Part shown: piece by piece, positions 5,613 to 6,107 of the stretch | Position numbering within the stretch: position 1 is the first letter of the stretch | Layout of the letters: each line of letters starts with the position of its first letter | From: JAJTHY01 sp964458795 | GTDB lineage: Bacteria > Pseudomonadota > Alphaproteobacteria > Rickettsiales > Midichloriaceae | DNA: 6,107 nt | Direction: 5' to 3' | NCBI GenBank assembly: GCA_964458795.1 | Contig: CAYWJW010000071.1 | Location: 1 to 6,107 of the forward strand | Position numbers and translations under genes: made by a program | Notes under the pieces: model-generated | What the model was told of the DNA's origin: nothing | Seen by the model: only the letters and a program-made list of their open reading frames with translations | Database searches by the model: none

Positions 5613-6107
5613 ATGGACCGTACGCAAATTCTCAATCTCTCTGGTATGCCGGCACCGGCTCCAAGTTATCCTAAAGGCCCATACCGTTTCGTAAATCGCG
5701 AATATTTTACCATTACGTATGAGTCTGATCCAGATGCAATAAGGCAGGCAGTTCCTAGTCCGCTTGAACCTGCTAAAGGTAATCTGATCGCCTATGAATT
5801 CATCAAAATGCCTGATAGTTCAGGTTTCGGAGATTATACAGAGAGTGGTATTGTAATTCCCTGCTTATTTAATGGTGAGGAAGTAAATTTTACTTGTCAG
5901 ATGTATCTTGATAATGAGCCTCCACTAACGTGCGGTAGGGAGATATGGGGGTTTCCTAAAAAATATGGTCATCCAGAGTTAAAAGTCATTCATGACACCT
6001 TAACCGGTACGCTTAAATATGATGAGGAACGTGTAGCTATGGGCACAATGGCTTATAAACCTGAAAATCTCATCGCTGATCCTATGCATGATGAAATGCG
6101 TGACCCT
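5613..6107 (+). CDS. adc: Acetoacetate decarboxylase, N-terminal 165 residues (cut by window edge)
   Basis: The enzyme decarboxylates acetoacetate to acetone and CO2 through a Schiff base on a lysine. The frame is open from ATG 5613 to the last base, giving 165 of an expected ~245-250 residues. The key motif GREIWGFPKK (108-117) is present, with the adjacent Lys116 and Lys117 matching Lys115 (Schiff base) and Lys116 (which lowers its pKa) of the Clostridium acetobutylicum enzyme. Arg29 and Glu77 match the other active-site residues (Arg29, Glu76 there). The stretch VPSPLEP near residue 47 is also family-typical. It directly follows bdhA, whose product is its substrate. All visible catalytic residues are intact, so decarboxylase activity is likely. 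The wider ADC-like superfamily includes members with other reactions, but those usually lose part of this active site. Confidence 0.92.
   Translation, partial: MDRTQILNLSGMPAPAPSYPKGPYRFVNREYFTITYESDPDAIRQAVPSPLEPAKGNLIAYEFIKMPDSSGFGDYTESGIVIPCLFNGEEVNFTCQMYLDNEPPLTCGREIWGFPKKYGHPELKVIHDTLTGTLKYDEERVAMGTMAYKPENLIADPMHDEMRDP

Overview
The window looks like AT-rich DNA from a Gram-negative bacterium with an outer membrane. It carries an MsbA-type lipid exporter, cytochrome c maturation genes (ccmA, ccmB) and a FadL/OmpP1-type outer-membrane protein. The low G+C, the ccmAB pair standing apart from other ccm genes, and the style of the CcmA and MsbA proteins are compatible with a host-associated alphaproteobacterium (Rickettsiales or Holosporales type). 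A Legionella-like gammaproteobacterium cannot be excluded. This placement is inference and low confidence.

Layout: every gene supported here is on the + strand. (1) Positions 1-90 hold the C-terminal end of an unidentified protein. (2) Positions 69-3158 form a very tight run of msbA, ccmA and ccmB. The msbA start overlaps or abuts the upstream gene, msbA and ccmA share a TGATG junction, and ccmA and ccmB overlap by 8 nt. This is probably one transcript with translational coupling. (3) After a 109-nt gap with a possible promoter comes a 409-residue FadL-family outer-membrane protein (3268-4497). (4) A 313-nt non-coding stretch (4498-4810) holds several inverted repeats, including a terminator-like hairpin and a perfect 22-bp AT-only palindrome. 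(5) bdhA (D-3-hydroxybutyrate dehydrogenase, 4811-5590) and, 22 nt later, adc (acetoacetate decarboxylase, cut by the right edge) form a second operon.

Functionally there are two blocks. The left one is envelope export and assembly: lipid A-core or other lipid flipping, and the CcmAB ABC module needed for haem delivery in cytochrome c maturation. The right one is carbon metabolism: a channel for hydrophobic compounds, followed by enzymes that would turn D-3-hydroxybutyrate into acetoacetate and then acetone plus CO2, with production of NADH. No mobile element, CRISPR array, tRNA, rRNA, toxin-antitoxin or defence gene was seen. I did not find an undescribed system. The most interesting points are the bdhA-adc pairing beside a FadL protein, the structured spacer before bdhA, and the coupled msbA-ccmAB arrangement.
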